From CAIKBL01 sp964555355 (GTDB taxonomy: Bacteria > Pseudomonadota > Gammaproteobacteria > Ga0077536): a stretch of 64,000 nt of DNA. Of this stretch, positions 1 to 8,688 are shown piece after piece. A program made the translations under genes and the position numbers. Position 1 is the stretch's first letter; each line of letters begins with the position of its first letter. The DNA lies in the NCBI GenBank assembly GCA_964555355.1, contig CAZKRY010000001.1, positions 248,001 through 312,000 on the forward strand. Reading direction: 5' to 3'. Under the pieces are notes generated by a model. That model was not told the origin of the DNA. It did not search any database and saw nothing but the letters and a program-made list of their open reading frames with translations.

Positions 1-609
1 TTTAACCGTTTGAACGAGCTCATCAGCGGGGTCACGATTGAAGGCAACATCAAGCTGCGCGGTGAGAATATCTACGGGCCGGATGTCGACGTTTCTAACC
101 TGCGCCGGCGCGTAGGGATGGTATTTCAGAAGCCGAATCCGTTTCCGAAATCGATCTACGAAAACGTGGCCTATGGATTGCGAATCCAAGGGATTAAAAA
201 CCGCCGGGTGCTCGATCGGGCGGTCGAGGGCGCGCTGCGCGCGGCGGCGTTATGGGAAGAAGTGCGCGATCGCGTGCACGATAATGCGCTCGGGCTCTCC
301 GGCGGGCAGCAACAGCGCTTAGTCATTGCGCGTGCCATCGCCATCGAGCCGGAAGTCCTCTTGCTCGACGAACCGGCCTCCGCGCTCGACCCGATTTCCA
401 CGCTCAAAATCGAAGAACTGGTCTACGAGTTGAAACAGAATTACACGATTGTGATCGTCACCCACAATATGCAGCAAGCCGCGCGCGTCTCGGACTACAC
501 TGCATTCATGTACATGGGCGATTTAATCGAGTTTGGCGAAACCAAAAAGCTTTTCACCACGCCCAAGCAGAAACAGACGGAAGACTACATTACCGGGCGC
601 TACGGTTAG
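1..609 (+). CDS. pstB: Phosphate ABC transporter ATP-binding protein PstB, 5' end missing
   Basis: This is the ATPase subunit of the high-affinity phosphate importer PstSCAB. The reading frame is open from base 1, so the N-terminus with the Walker A loop lies outside the window. Visible are the Q-loop region (VGMVFQKPNPFPKSIYENV), the ABC signature LSGGQQQR, Walker B (VLLLDEPASALDP), the switch His (IVTHNMQQAAR) and the C-terminal QTEDYITGRYG typical of PstB. phoU follows after 16 nt, the usual order in a pst operon. The Pho box and the pstSCA genes would be to the left of the window. Identification is firm. Confidence 0.97.
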   Translation, partial: FNRLNELISGVTIEGNIKLRGENIYGPDVDVSNLRRRVGMVFQKPNPFPKSIYENVAYGLRIQGIKNRRVLDRAVEGALRAAALWEEVRDRVHDNALGLSGGQQQRLVIARAIAIEPEVLLLDEPASALDPISTLKIEELVYELKQNYTIVIVTHNMQQAARVSDYTAFMYMGDLIEFGETKKLFTTPKQKQTEDYITGRYG

Positions 610-625
610 CGCCGAGGGACGCATC

Positions 626-1348
626 ATGGTTATGACCCGAACGCACCATATCTCGCAGCAGTTCGACAAGGAACTGGAAGAAATCCGCTCCAAAGTGCTG
701 ACAATGGGCGGGTTAGTCGAAGAGTCCTTGAGCCAAGTACTCGAAGCGCTATCCAAGACCGACATTGAACTCGCCGAGCAAATCGCCGCCAGCGACTACA
801 AGGTCAATAACATGGAGGTCGATATCGACGGTGAGTGCACGGCGATTCTGCTCAGACGCCAACCCGCGGCCAGCGATCTGCGCCTGGTGGTAGCTGTCAG
901 CAAAATAATCACCGATCTCGAACGAGTAGGTGACGAAGTCAAAAAGGTCGCGCGGATCGTCGCCAATATCGCCAATACCGGCAGCCCGCGGTCGTATTAC
1001 GTGGGTGTGCTCGCGATGGGCTATCACGTGCGGCGCATGTTGCGCGCGGCGCTCGATGCTTTCGCGCGCATGGATTCCCATGCGGCGCTCGAAGTCGCGC
1101 AGGAAGATTCCGAAGTCGATAAGGAACTCGAAGCCGTCATGCGCCAGCTCATCACCTACATGATGGAAGATCCGCGCAGCATTCGCGGCGTGCTCGATGC
1201 CATCTTCGCCGCCCGCGCGTTTGAGCGGATCGGCGATCACTCGGACAATATCTGCGAAAACGCGATCTTTTTGGTCGAAGGCAAGGATGTGCGGCATGTG
1301 GCGTTGGAAGAGGTTCGCGAACAGCTGCAAGCCAGGCGCGGCGAATAA
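626..1348 (+). CDS. phoU: Phosphate signalling complex protein PhoU
   Basis: PhoU is the negative regulator that links the Pst transporter to the PhoR/PhoB two-component system. The 240-residue product has the two repeated three-helix PhoU modules, with motifs such as RRQPAASDLRLVV in the first and a matching FERIGDHSDNICENAIF in the second, which bind metal in known structures. I chose the ATG at 626, or the second ATG at 632, because the family begins close to the HISQQFDKELEEI segment. An open frame continues upstream into pstB but does not look like PhoU. It is the last gene of the pst operon seen here. Confidence 0.95.
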   Translation: MVMTRTHHISQQFDKELEEIRSKVLTMGGLVEESLSQVLEALSKTDIELAEQIAASDYKVNNMEVDIDGECTAILLRRQPAASDLRLVVAVSKIITDLERVGDEVKKVARIVANIANTGSPRSYYVGVLAMGYHVRRMLRAALDAFARMDSHAALEVAQEDSEVDKELEAVMRQLITYMMEDPRSIRGVLDAIFAARAFERIGDHSDNICENAIFLVEGKDVRHVALEEVREQLQARRGE

Positions 1349-1433
1349 CAGGGCCTCCGCTTTAGTAAGCATCAAGGCTTCTGGCCGGATGCCGATAAGC
1401 GCTATCGTCCCTCTTTGGTAAGGCGCTCTTTTT

Positions 1434-3581
1434 TTGGAGCCGCAACGCCCGCCTATCCGCTTGCACCGACTCGTGCAGTTTTGCACGGGTTATGCGGGAA
1501 CGCTCGATCCGGATACCGAATTCAAAGCCCTCGCGTTTACCGTCACAACGTTCTTTACGCTAGTAATTTTGGCGCTATTTGCCGCGCTGTCCGCCAAGCT
1601 CGGCCGCGGGATCGATGCCATCGTTATGCTCGCGCCGCTGCCCTTACTCGTGTGGAATGTGCTGTTATGCCGGCGTTCCGGTGCGCTGGTCCGCGCATTG
1701 CATCGGATGGTGATGATCATCTTTCCGGTGGCCGCCTTTCTCGTGATTCGCGAGGGTGGCACTGGTCCAACCTCCTGGTGGCTCATTATGCCCGCGTTTA
1801 TCTTCATCAGTGCAAGCCTCTATCGCGCGGGATTTGTCGCCTTTGGGATCGCGCTCGTCTTCATGATCGGCGTGGAAGCGGCGCGCATGGCGGACTGGTT
1901 GGCGCCGGCCGATACCGGCGTGATGCTGGAACTGCAAGAACTACTCTCGCGGATCGGTTTTTTCACTGCCATCTTGCTCGCGTTGTTTATCATCAATCGG
2001 CTACGCAGCTTGGCCTATAGGCGAATCCTTGAAATGAACGACGCGTTATCGCGTGCGAATCAGCAGGCCAACGCCGCAGCGGAAGCGAAATCTCGTTTCC
2101 TGGCTACGATGAGCCACGAAATCCGCACACCGTTACATGGTTTGTTGAGTGCTGCTGAACTCTTAACGCGGAGTTCGTTGAACCCTGAACAAGCGCGGCT
2201 GATTGGCATTTTGCAGCAGAGCGGTGGACATCTTGGGGAGTTGGTTAACGCGGTACTCGATTTTTCCAAAGCCGAATCAGGCAAGCTTGAAGTAGAACGA
2301 CGTCCATTTGATTTGCGCGAATTGGTCGAAGACGTCGTCGATACGCACACGCTGAATGCACACGCCAAGGGATTGGTGTTGAGCGCGCTTATCCCGCCAG
2401 AACTGCCGGCAACCGTGGTGGGCGATACGGCGCGTCTAAGACAATTACTGAATAATCTCATCGGCAACGCCATCAAATTCACGGCAAGCGGCCAGGTGGG
2501 TGTCGAAGTCGGTGTTGATGTATCCACGGAACAACTCACGTTTGCCGTGTGGGACACTGGTGTGGGTATTCCGGAGTCCGCGCTCGGGCGGGTCTTCGAT
2601 CCGTTTACGCAGGCCGATGAATCCATCACCCGTTTATACGGCGGCAGCGGTTTGGGGCTCGCGATATGCGCGGAACTTGTGCGGGCCATGGGCGGGCATT
2701 TGAGTGTGACGAGCGAGCTTGAGCAGGGTTCGAAGTTTGCATTTTCGTTGCCGCTCGCGACGGATGCCGCGCTGCAACCCGCGGAAGAAGCTTTTTGTGA
2801 AGTACTGATACTCGATCCACTCGCGCCACCTGCGCGCGCCCTTACCGCAACTGCGCGGGCAGTGGGCTGTCGTGTGGTTTCAAACTTTCGTTCGCGCGGT
2901 TTGCTTCCGCGGGTGGCCTTGGTCAATGCGCGGGTGTGGAACGACCCGCGCGCGCTGGCGGATTTGGTCGATCTCCCGGCCGATTGCGCGCTCATCCTAG
3001 TGACCACCATGGGCCGGAGCGTGCCGAAATCATTCACGGCCCAGACATTCAGTGAAATTCTGCGTGAACCGTTGCGCGGCCAGTTGTTGCGCTCCGCGCT
3101 CGACAAGATACTCAAATCCGTGAGTGGTGAAGAATTCGCGCCGCCCGTCCGAGACGCGCCTGAATCGATGCCAAGTCATGCGCTTAGCGTGCTGTTGGTA
3201 GAGGACAACGCGGTCAATCAGTTGCTCGCGCGCAGCATGCTGGAGAACTTCGGCTGCACGGTGGTCACCGCCGACAATGGTCTCCAGGCGGTAGAGATGT
3301 GGCATCGACAATCCTTTGATGTGGTGTTGATGGATTGCCAGATGCCGGTATTGGATGGCCTTGCTGCCACCCGGCGCATTCGCGAAGTGGAAAAAGAGGA
3401 GCAGCGACCGCGCACCCACATCGTGGCCCTCACCGCCAATGCCTTTGTCGAAGATAGAGCGAGTTGCGTGGCGGCGGGTATGGACGAGTTCCTCGCCAAA
3501 CCCTTTACCGCCGGCCAGTTAAGCGATCTGTTGCGACAGCAGCGCCAGACTTTATTCAGCGAGCGACGCGCGCTCGGCTAA
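1434..3581 (+). CDS. Membrane hybrid sensor histidine kinase with receiver domain
   Basis: This is a membrane-bound sensor kinase of about 715 residues. Residues 35-190 form roughly five to six hydrophobic segments with no obvious periplasmic domain. A coiled linker leads to the H-box FLATMSHEIRTPLHG (phospho-His about 228), an N-box (LLNNLIGNAIKFT), G1 (WDTGVGIP), an F-box and G2 (GGSGLGLAI). Residues 450-570 look like a degenerate receiver. A canonical receiver follows (LLVEDNAVNQ, phospho-Asp about 634 in VVLMDCQMP, KPFT near the end). No HPt domain or output domain is present, so the phosphoryl acceptor must be elsewhere. The start is uncertain: TTG at 1434 or GTG at 1473, as no ATG occurs before the first membrane segments. 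The signal is unknown. Confidence 0.88.
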   Translation: MEPQRPPIRLHRLVQFCTGYAGTLDPDTEFKALAFTVTTFFTLVILALFAALSAKLGRGIDAIVMLAPLPLLVWNVLLCRRSGALVRALHRMVMIIFPVAAFLVIREGGTGPTSWWLIMPAFIFISASLYRAGFVAFGIALVFMIGVEAARMADWLAPADTGVMLELQELLSRIGFFTAILLALFIINRLRSLAYRRILEMNDALSRANQQANAAAEAKSRFLATMSHEIRTPLHGLLSAAELLTRSSLNPEQARLIGILQQSGGHLGELVNAVLDFSKAESGKLEVERRPFDLRELVEDVVDTHTLNAHAKGLVLSALIPPELPATVVGDTARLRQLLNNLIGNAIKFTASGQVGVEVGVDVSTEQLTFAVWDTGVGIPESALGRVFDPFTQADESITRLYGGSGLGLAICAELVRAMGGHLSVTSELEQGSKFAFSLPLATDAALQPAEEAFCEVLILDPLAPPARALTATARAVGCRVVSNFRSRGLLPRVALVNARVWNDPRALADLVDLPADCALILVTTMGRSVPKSFTAQTFSEILREPLRGQLLRSALDKILKSVSGEEFAPPVRDAPESMPSHALSVLLVEDNAVNQLLARSMLENFGCTVVTADNGLQAVEMWHRQSFDVVLMDCQMPVLDGLAATRRIREVEKEEQRPRTHIVALTANAFVEDRASCVAAGMDEFLAKPFTAGQLSDLLRQQRQTLFSERRALG

Positions 3582-3661
3582 CGCGGGCTAGGTCAGGGCT
3601 GATTGCAATCTAACGCGCGGGGCGGGAATAATCCGCCTTCCATCAAAGCCATCCATGCGCC

Positions 3662-4894
3662 ATGCCTCCATCCACCGCGACTTCCAGCGCGACACCCGAT
3701 GACGATCTGTTAACGCCCGGGGCAATCGCGAACCCGCACGCGTTTTTCAAACGGTTACGCGAACATGATCCGGTGTTTTTCAGCCAACGCCACCAGGCAT
3801 TCGTTCTGACCAGCCACGGCGAAGTCGACCGCGCGTTTAAAGATAAATCGCTCTCATCAGCGCGTGCAATGCAAGCGTTTCGGCATAAGTTGAGTGAGCG
3901 GCACAGTGGCCTTATGCAGCACGCGCTCGCGCTCTGTGATGGCTGGATGTTGTTGAATGACCCACCGGATCACACCCGTCTGCGCGATCCGGTGCGGCGC
4001 TCGTTCACGCCGGCCGTCGCCGAATCGTTGCTCCCAAGCATTGCCCGGCGCGCGGACGCGTTGTTGGACCAATTGCACGATGGTAGCGATATCGTTAGCG
4101 AGTTTGCCCAGCCGCTGACCGCGCTCGTCATCTGCGATCTCCTTGGAGTCGATGCGGGAGAGCGCGAGTTCTTAAGGCAATGGACGCGCGATTTCGGACA
4201 GTTGATTTACGGTGCGTCCTCGCACCAACCACGGTACGCCGAAACGGTGGCGCGCGCGGGAGATGAATTCTATGCGCGGCTGAAACCGGTTATCGCTGCG
4301 AAGCGCGCAAACCCGGGCCCGGATTTGATATCCCATTTGTTAGCAACTTCAGAACGAGAGGATTGGACGGAGGCTGAGTTACTTGGAACGTGTTCGATGT
4401 TGCTCTTTGCCGGACACGACACTACCTCGGCGCTGATTTCTTCCAGTACGCGCGCGCTCTTGCAACATCCGGCGGCACGTACACGCTTTGAGCACGAGCC
4501 CGCGCTGCATGAATCCGCGATTGAAGAATTTCTACGTTTTGATGGGCCGTCGAAAACTTTCGTGCGGGTCGCGACGGAAACGCACGCCCGCGGTGGGCAT
4601 GTCATTCAAGCGGGACAGCCATTGTGGTTGTCGATTCTCGCCGCGAACCAGGATGAGGAGGTGTTCGACGCGCCGGAAGAACTACGGCTCGATCGCGCAC
4701 CCAACCCGCATCTCGGGTTTGGCGCCGGGATTCATTTCTGTGTTGGTGCATCGCTCGCGCGGGCCGAAGCGCGCACGGCATTGCCACGTTTGTTCGAACG
4801 TTTTCCCAAGCTTAAACTCGCCACCGATGAATTTGAGTGGAGTAGAACACTGGTCGATCGCACTTTGTTGCGGTTGCCGGTATTGGTTTCGTAA
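3662..4894 (+). CDS. Cytochrome P450
   Basis: This is a soluble bacterial-type P450 of 410 residues, a heme-thiolate monooxygenase. The I-helix oxygen-activation motif AGHDTT lies near residue 250, the K-helix ExxR in EEFLRF, and the heme-binding loop FGAGIHFCVG has its Cys ligand at residue 360. There is no membrane anchor or fused reductase, so an external ferredoxin/reductase pair is needed and none is encoded next to it. The substrate cannot be read from the sequence. A DUF385-family gene follows after 24 nt on the same strand and may be co-transcribed, which suggests oxidation of a small hydrophobic compound. Confidence 0.95.
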   Translation: MPPSTATSSATPDDDLLTPGAIANPHAFFKRLREHDPVFFSQRHQAFVLTSHGEVDRAFKDKSLSSARAMQAFRHKLSERHSGLMQHALALCDGWMLLNDPPDHTRLRDPVRRSFTPAVAESLLPSIARRADALLDQLHDGSDIVSEFAQPLTALVICDLLGVDAGEREFLRQWTRDFGQLIYGASSHQPRYAETVARAGDEFYARLKPVIAAKRANPGPDLISHLLATSEREDWTEAELLGTCSMLLFAGHDTTSALISSSTRALLQHPAARTRFEHEPALHESAIEEFLRFDGPSKTFVRVATETHARGGHVIQAGQPLWLSILAANQDEEVFDAPEELRLDRAPNPHLGFGAGIHFCVGASLARAEARTALPRLFERFPKLKLATDEFEWSRTLVDRTLLRLPVLVS

Positions 4895-4918
4895 ATAAAT
4901 ACACCTCAAGGAACAGTC

Positions 4919-5374
4919 ATGCCAGAAATTAAAATACCCGCCAAGATGCCGCAGTGGATGGTCGACCACATGCGGCAATATCTGGATTCCAAGGGCGCGG
5001 AAGGTCATTTGTGGGATTCGACGTTCGCCGGCGGTCCGGGGCCGTTACCGACCCTGCTGTTGACGACACACGGGCGCAAGAGCGGTGAGCCGCTGACCCT
5101 GCCGCTGCTCTATGGCAATACGCCGAGCGGCTTTGTCATCATCGCTTCCAAAGGTGGCGCGCCAAAACATCCGGGCTGGTATCTAAACTTGGCGGCGAAC
5201 CCGGCGGTCGAAGTGCAGGTCGCCTCGGAATACTTCCATTGCAAAGCACGCGTCACCAGCGGCGATGAGCGTAAGCGGCTGTGGGAGCAGATGGCCGCGA
5301 TGTATCCCCCGTTTACCGATTATCAAGCCAAGACCACGCGAGAGATCCCGGTGGTGGCGCTCGATAAGGCGTGA
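4919..5374 (+). CDS. DUF385/Ddn-family nitroreductase-like protein (deazaflavin-binding fold)
   Basis: This 151-residue protein has the features of the F420H2-dependent nitroreductase (DUF385) family: the core TTHGRKSGEPLTLPLLYG followed by the K-HPGWYLNLAANP segment. Family members are small split-barrel proteins that bind deazaflavin F420, some binding other cofactors or fatty acids. The ribosome site AAGGAAC lies just before the ATG. It probably shares a transcript with the P450. Together with several LLM-type proteins it raises the question of whether this organism makes F420; no F420 biosynthesis gene is in the window. The family call is firm but the cofactor is inferred. Confidence 0.85.
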   Translation: MPEIKIPAKMPQWMVDHMRQYLDSKGAEGHLWDSTFAGGPGPLPTLLLTTHGRKSGEPLTLPLLYGNTPSGFVIIASKGGAPKHPGWYLNLAANPAVEVQVASEYFHCKARVTSGDERKRLWEQMAAMYPPFTDYQAKTTREIPVVALDKA

Positions 5375-5377
5375 GCG

Positions 5378-6454
5378 TCAGTCCAGCGCGACGCCGTTGT
5401 CCACCAACACACGGCGTAGGCCGCGGATCGCGGGGAAGATTTCTTGGTTTTGATCTTCCCCTTGCGCATCAAAAGCGGCTTGTTCGAGTTCGCAGATGAC
5501 GCGGTCTTCGGCGAAGATGCCATTGGTGAACCAAACGATCGCAGGCCATAACAAATTGATGAGACCTGGCACCGATGGCCGGCGGATCATCATCAAACCA
5601 TAGGTATGGTTGGTGCGTTGCGCGCGATCGAGAGGGACATAGATGTTCCATAGATCGAGCGCCGGATTTTGGCTGCCGGCAGTCCAAAACTTGAGCGTCT
5701 GATACGGGTACTCGGTGCGGATGGTCATCAGATCGCGTTCGCCTTCTTGCGCTTCTGGCCGTTTGCCGAGCATGAACTTCTCGCCTAACGGCTGTTTGCC
5801 GGAATTGCGTTTGAAGGTGTAATCCGCTTCGATCCAGTTATCGCCGCTCCGCACGCCAAGAAAAATCGTTTTGATGCCACCCATCAAGCGGCGATGCAAA
5901 AATTGATGGTTCATATCCATCAAATTCTCGTGCATGAACGTGTAGTGACAATCCACGCGCCGATTGAGATAACGCGTCTTGTAGGCGGGATCGGTGGCGG
6001 AGGGCACGGCCGGAAACGGCACGTGCTCGGCTTTGCCGGCGTCGCCCGGAAACACAAAGATCAAGCCATAAGCTTCACGGCAGGGATAGCTTTTGACACT
6101 GTTGGGGCGGGCGCCGCATTGATCGAGATAAGGGACGCTGGTGCAACGCCCGGTATCGTTGTACGTCCAGCCGTGATAACCGCACTTAATGCCGTCGTCC
6201 ATGACTTCGCCGACATGCAGCGGTACTTGGCGGTGCGCGCAACGGTCTTCGAGCGCAAACACCCGGCCTCCTTTGCCGCGTACGAGCACAATCGGTTCGC
6301 CGGCGAATTTAACTGGAATGGCTTTACCGGGCTTTACTTCAACGCTCCGCGCAACCGGATACCAAAAGTTCGGGTCGATGCCGGTTTTGCGGATATCACG
6401 CTTTAGCGGTTGTGCATCCAGCACATTGAGGCGAGCGGTCAGGTCGGCAGTCAT
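5378..6454 (-). CDS. Rieske-type aromatic ring-hydroxylating/O-demethylating oxygenase
   Basis: This is a 358-residue oxygenase component related to vanillate O-demethylase and other Rieske non-heme iron oxygenases. The N-terminal Rieske domain has the 2Fe-2S ligands C72, H74, C91 and H94 (CAH, then CGYH). The catalytic domain has the mononuclear iron motif with D180, H183 and H187 (LMDMNHQFLHRRL). I chose the ATG at 6454, preceded by GAGAA, over a longer open frame because the family starts near this point. No reductase partner is adjacent, unless the flavodoxin-like protein upstream serves. The substrate is unknown. The gene is downstream of a NicX-like dioxygenase on the same strand, which suggests aromatic or N-heterocycle catabolism. 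Confidence 0.9.
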   Translation of the reverse strand: MTADLTARLNVLDAQPLKRDIRKTGIDPNFWYPVARSVEVKPGKAIPVKFAGEPIVLVRGKGGRVFALEDRCAHRQVPLHVGEVMDDGIKCGYHGWTYNDTGRCTSVPYLDQCGARPNSVKSYPCREAYGLIFVFPGDAGKAEHVPFPAVPSATDPAYKTRYLNRRVDCHYTFMHENLMDMNHQFLHRRLMGGIKTIFLGVRSGDNWIEADYTFKRNSGKQPLGEKFMLGKRPEAQEGERDLMTIRTEYPYQTLKFWTAGSQNPALDLWNIYVPLDRAQRTNHTYGLMMIRRPSVPGLINLLWPAIVWFTNGIFAEDRVICELEQAAFDAQGEDQNQEIFPAIRGLRRVLVDNGVALD

Positions 6455-6586
6455 AAGGTTCTCAGCGTGAAAGGACGATCCAGTCCCGCCCATTATAGTG
6501 CTGACCCAGACCTGAACTGGTAATGATCTGGCGCAATATCCCGGGTCTCGCGCGGAACGACAGATCGCGACCGTCGGTATGCGAGC

Positions 6587-7063
6587 TCAAAAAATGCCGA
6601 GTTCGAGCCCGCCTGCCATGGTTTGTCCCAAATCGCGGCAGGCTTCGAGGTGCAAATCCGTGAGTTCCCCGCGGGCGATGACCGGCGGCGCGACTAACCG
6701 CCACCTGAGCCCGGTGGTGATGCGCACAATCGCGGTGCGCGCGCCTTCACCGTCGTTGCCGGCACGAATGAACATGCCAAACGGTCGGCCCGGCGTAAGT
6801 TCTAGGCAGGGGTAGTAGATGCGATCAAAAAAATCCTTTAATGCACCGGACATATAACCGAAATTCTCGGGCGTCCCGAGAATCACCGCATCGGCGCGTA
6901 AAACTTGCGCCGATTGTGCTTCAAATGCTTGCAGTACCGTGACATCTACTTGCGTGAGTTCCGGATCGCGCGCGCCGCCCGTCACCGCCTCCAGCATCCG
7001 CGCGGTGCCGCCGCTCGCGGAGTGGTAGACGATAAGCAGTTGCTTAAACGCGGTCGGATCTAT
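6587..7063 (-). CDS. Flavodoxin-like NAD(P)H-dependent FMN oxidoreductase, start codon not canonical
   Basis: This is a flavodoxin-fold protein. The phosphate-binding loop YHSASGGT and the TPENFGYMSGALKDFFDR segment around the flavin match the NADPH-dependent FMN reductase/WrbA-like superfamily. The first in-frame ATG is at 6997, but starting there would remove beta strand 1 and the FMN loop, which are clearly encoded upstream. No ATG, GTG or TTG lies in frame between that point and the upstream stop at 7118. The position where a start is expected, overlapping the stop codon of the NicX-like gene, reads ATAG rather than ATGA. I therefore place the start at the ATA at 7063, giving 158 residues. 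A sequence error or mutation of ATG is an alternative. Confidence 0.7.
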   Translation of the reverse strand: MDPTAFKQLLIVYHSASGGTARMLEAVTGGARDPELTQVDVTVLQAFEAQSAQVLRADAVILGTPENFGYMSGALKDFFDRIYYPCLELTPGRPFGMFIRAGNDGEGARTAIVRITTGLRWRLVAPPVIARGELTDLHLEACRDLGQTMAGGLELGIF

Positions 7064-8097
7064 TGGTAAGCTCGCATCGCCGGCGGCACCACGCGTCCCC
7101 GCTCGACGATCAGTTCCTCATCCAGCCATAAACTGCAGCCGCGCATCGGCAAATCCAAATGACAGGCGGTATCGTTATCGCCGCCGAACTCGGTATCGGG
7201 TCCCAATGAGAAGAGCACATTACCGTGATACGCGCGGGCGTCCATCAAAATGCCCGGGAGTTGAGTGTCCCACGCACAACGCTCATTCAAACCCCAGCCG
7301 ATATGAGAGACCGCATACGCGCGAGGATCTTGATACGAGTCCATGAAGGCCTGCAGCGCGCGAGCTTCCGCGCCCCCGCTGATCGTGCACACTCGTCCGT
7401 CGTTGATATCGAAAGTGATGTTCTCCGTCAGCATCTGCTTTTGCGGGAGCAGGATGTCGCCCGCCTGCATGACCACGCGTCCGTTGACGCCGCCGGCGCG
7501 CGCGACTGTCGCAAGAAAACCGCTCGGCCAATGATCCCAGCGTCCTGGGGTATCGGTATAGCCGTACTCCGTCATGATGTGCTTTTGCGCGAGTTCATAA
7601 GTAACGGAGGTTCCGGCGTCGTTCGTGAAACGCAAGCGGCGTGCCGCGTTGAGTTTGGCCTCGGCGGCTTCCACGCGTTCGCGAATGCCATCATGCGGTT
7701 CAAGTCTGGAAAGAATCTCCGGCGGCTCCACCACCATCAAGATCCGCGCACCGGCTTCTTGCATCTTGATCTGCTCGGGTGAGAACAAGAGCAGCATGTG
7801 ATCGATGACCAAGTCGGCCGCGCAACACTGCGCAACCAAGTCGGGATACTGCGACAAGTTATTTTTGCCAATGTTCGCCATACGGGTGTTGGCATCGAGC
7901 GCGGCGGCGGTGGGTACATGCACGTCGATCGCCTCGGCACCAAGGTCTTTCACGGCAGCTAGGGAGGCGAGCGCGTAGTCGCGCAGTTGGTCGCCCTCCG
8001 ATAACACGGCCACGCGTTGCCCCGGACCTACCTTGCAACGCGCATAGTTGCGGCGGAACAGGGTGTACAGATCGATTGGATTGTTTTCGCTGGGCAT
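7060..8097 (-). CDS. 2,5-dihydroxypyridine 5,6-dioxygenase-like protein (NicX family)
   Basis: This 345-residue protein strongly resembles NicX of Pseudomonas putida, a non-heme iron extradiol-type dioxygenase that opens 2,5-dihydroxypyridine in nicotinate degradation. The EYGY...GRWDHWPSGF block, SHIGWGL (metal ligand H265) and CHLDLP (H313, D315) correspond to the NicX metal site. It also belongs structurally to the M29-aminopeptidase-like fold. A ribosome site GGAG precedes the ATG. Its stop overlaps the expected start of the flavodoxin-like gene, and the Rieske oxygenase follows, so the three probably form one operon. Other nicotinate genes (nicC, nicD, nicF) are not seen, so the natural substrate may be a different pyridine or aromatic ring. 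Confidence 0.82.
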   Translation of the reverse strand: MPSENNPIDLYTLFRRNYARCKVGPGQRVAVLSEGDQLRDYALASLAAVKDLGAEAIDVHVPTAAALDANTRMANIGKNNLSQYPDLVAQCCAADLVIDHMLLLFSPEQIKMQEAGARILMVVEPPEILSRLEPHDGIRERVEAAEAKLNAARRLRFTNDAGTSVTYELAQKHIMTEYGYTDTPGRWDHWPSGFLATVARAGGVNGRVVMQAGDILLPQKQMLTENITFDINDGRVCTISGGAEARALQAFMDSYQDPRAYAVSHIGWGLNERCAWDTQLPGILMDARAYHGNVLFSLGPDTEFGGDNDTACHLDLPMRGCSLWLDEELIVERGRVVPPAMRAYQ

Positions 8098-8217
8098 AGG
8101 CGCTCCTCACAAAGTGCCATTGGCAACCGACAGTATTCTGCGCGCCGCGCCCGGGGTCAACGTACATTGACCGCGCGGCAAGGCACGGCCACGATGGTGG
8201 TCATCTTATAGCGAGCA

Positions 8218-8688
8218 ATGCGCATGGTTAAGGATAATCCTATCGTCTATCACGGACTCGACCACGTGGTACTTAATGTGACCGACATCGCGCGGAGCCT
8301 CGCGTTCTATCGCGAGGTACTCGGGATGAAGCTCGAACGCATCATCGAGGACGCCGGCATCTATCAGGTCCGCTGCGGTCGTCATATCATCGACCTGCAA
8401 ACGATGCCGGCGGGTGCATCGCTCGCGCCGGTAGAGTTGCGCGGGGTCGACCATGTCTGCGTGCTCGTGCAGGGCGACTTCGGTCGAATCGTTGCTTACC
8501 TGCGCGAGCAGGCCGTGCCCATTGTCTTTGGGCCGACTGAGTTGTATGGCGCCACGGGTTTCGGCACCTCTATCTACGTGCTCGACCCGGACGGTCACCG
8601 GCTCGAAATCAAAGCCGATCATGCCGAATATCCCTTGCGCACGACTGTCGCCGCAGCCAAGGCGCAGGCGACGCGCCCGCACGAATAA
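8218..8688 (+). CDS. VOC superfamily (glyoxalase/dioxygenase fold) protein
   Basis: This 156-residue protein has two beta-alpha-beta-beta-beta modules of the vicinal oxygen chelate fold: GLDHVVLNVTDIARSLAFYR at the start and GVDHVCVLV in the middle, with the C-terminal metal Glu in DPDGHRLEIK. Likely metal ligands are His15, His83 and the Glu of LEIK. Members include glyoxalase I, extradiol dioxygenases and fosfomycin-resistance proteins, and the sequence does not separate these. It diverges from the NicX operon and overlaps the following gene by one base, so it is probably co-transcribed with the HPP-family gene. Confidence 0.85.
   Translation: MRMVKDNPIVYHGLDHVVLNVTDIARSLAFYREVLGMKLERIIEDAGIYQVRCGRHIIDLQTMPAGASLAPVELRGVDHVCVLVQGDFGRIVAYLREQAVPIVFGPTELYGATGFGTSIYVLDPDGHRLEIKADHAEYPLRTTVAAAKAQATRPHE

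Noticed and set aside
749..1486. Long open frame on the minus strand across phoU
   Set aside because: It lies antisense to a clearly conserved phoU and its translation is low-complexity with no family similarity; a shadow of codon bias.
2060..3115. 351-codon open frame antisense to the hybrid kinase
   Set aside because: Ser/Arg/Thr-rich translation typical of antisense GC-rich DNA; the plus-strand kinase is unambiguous.
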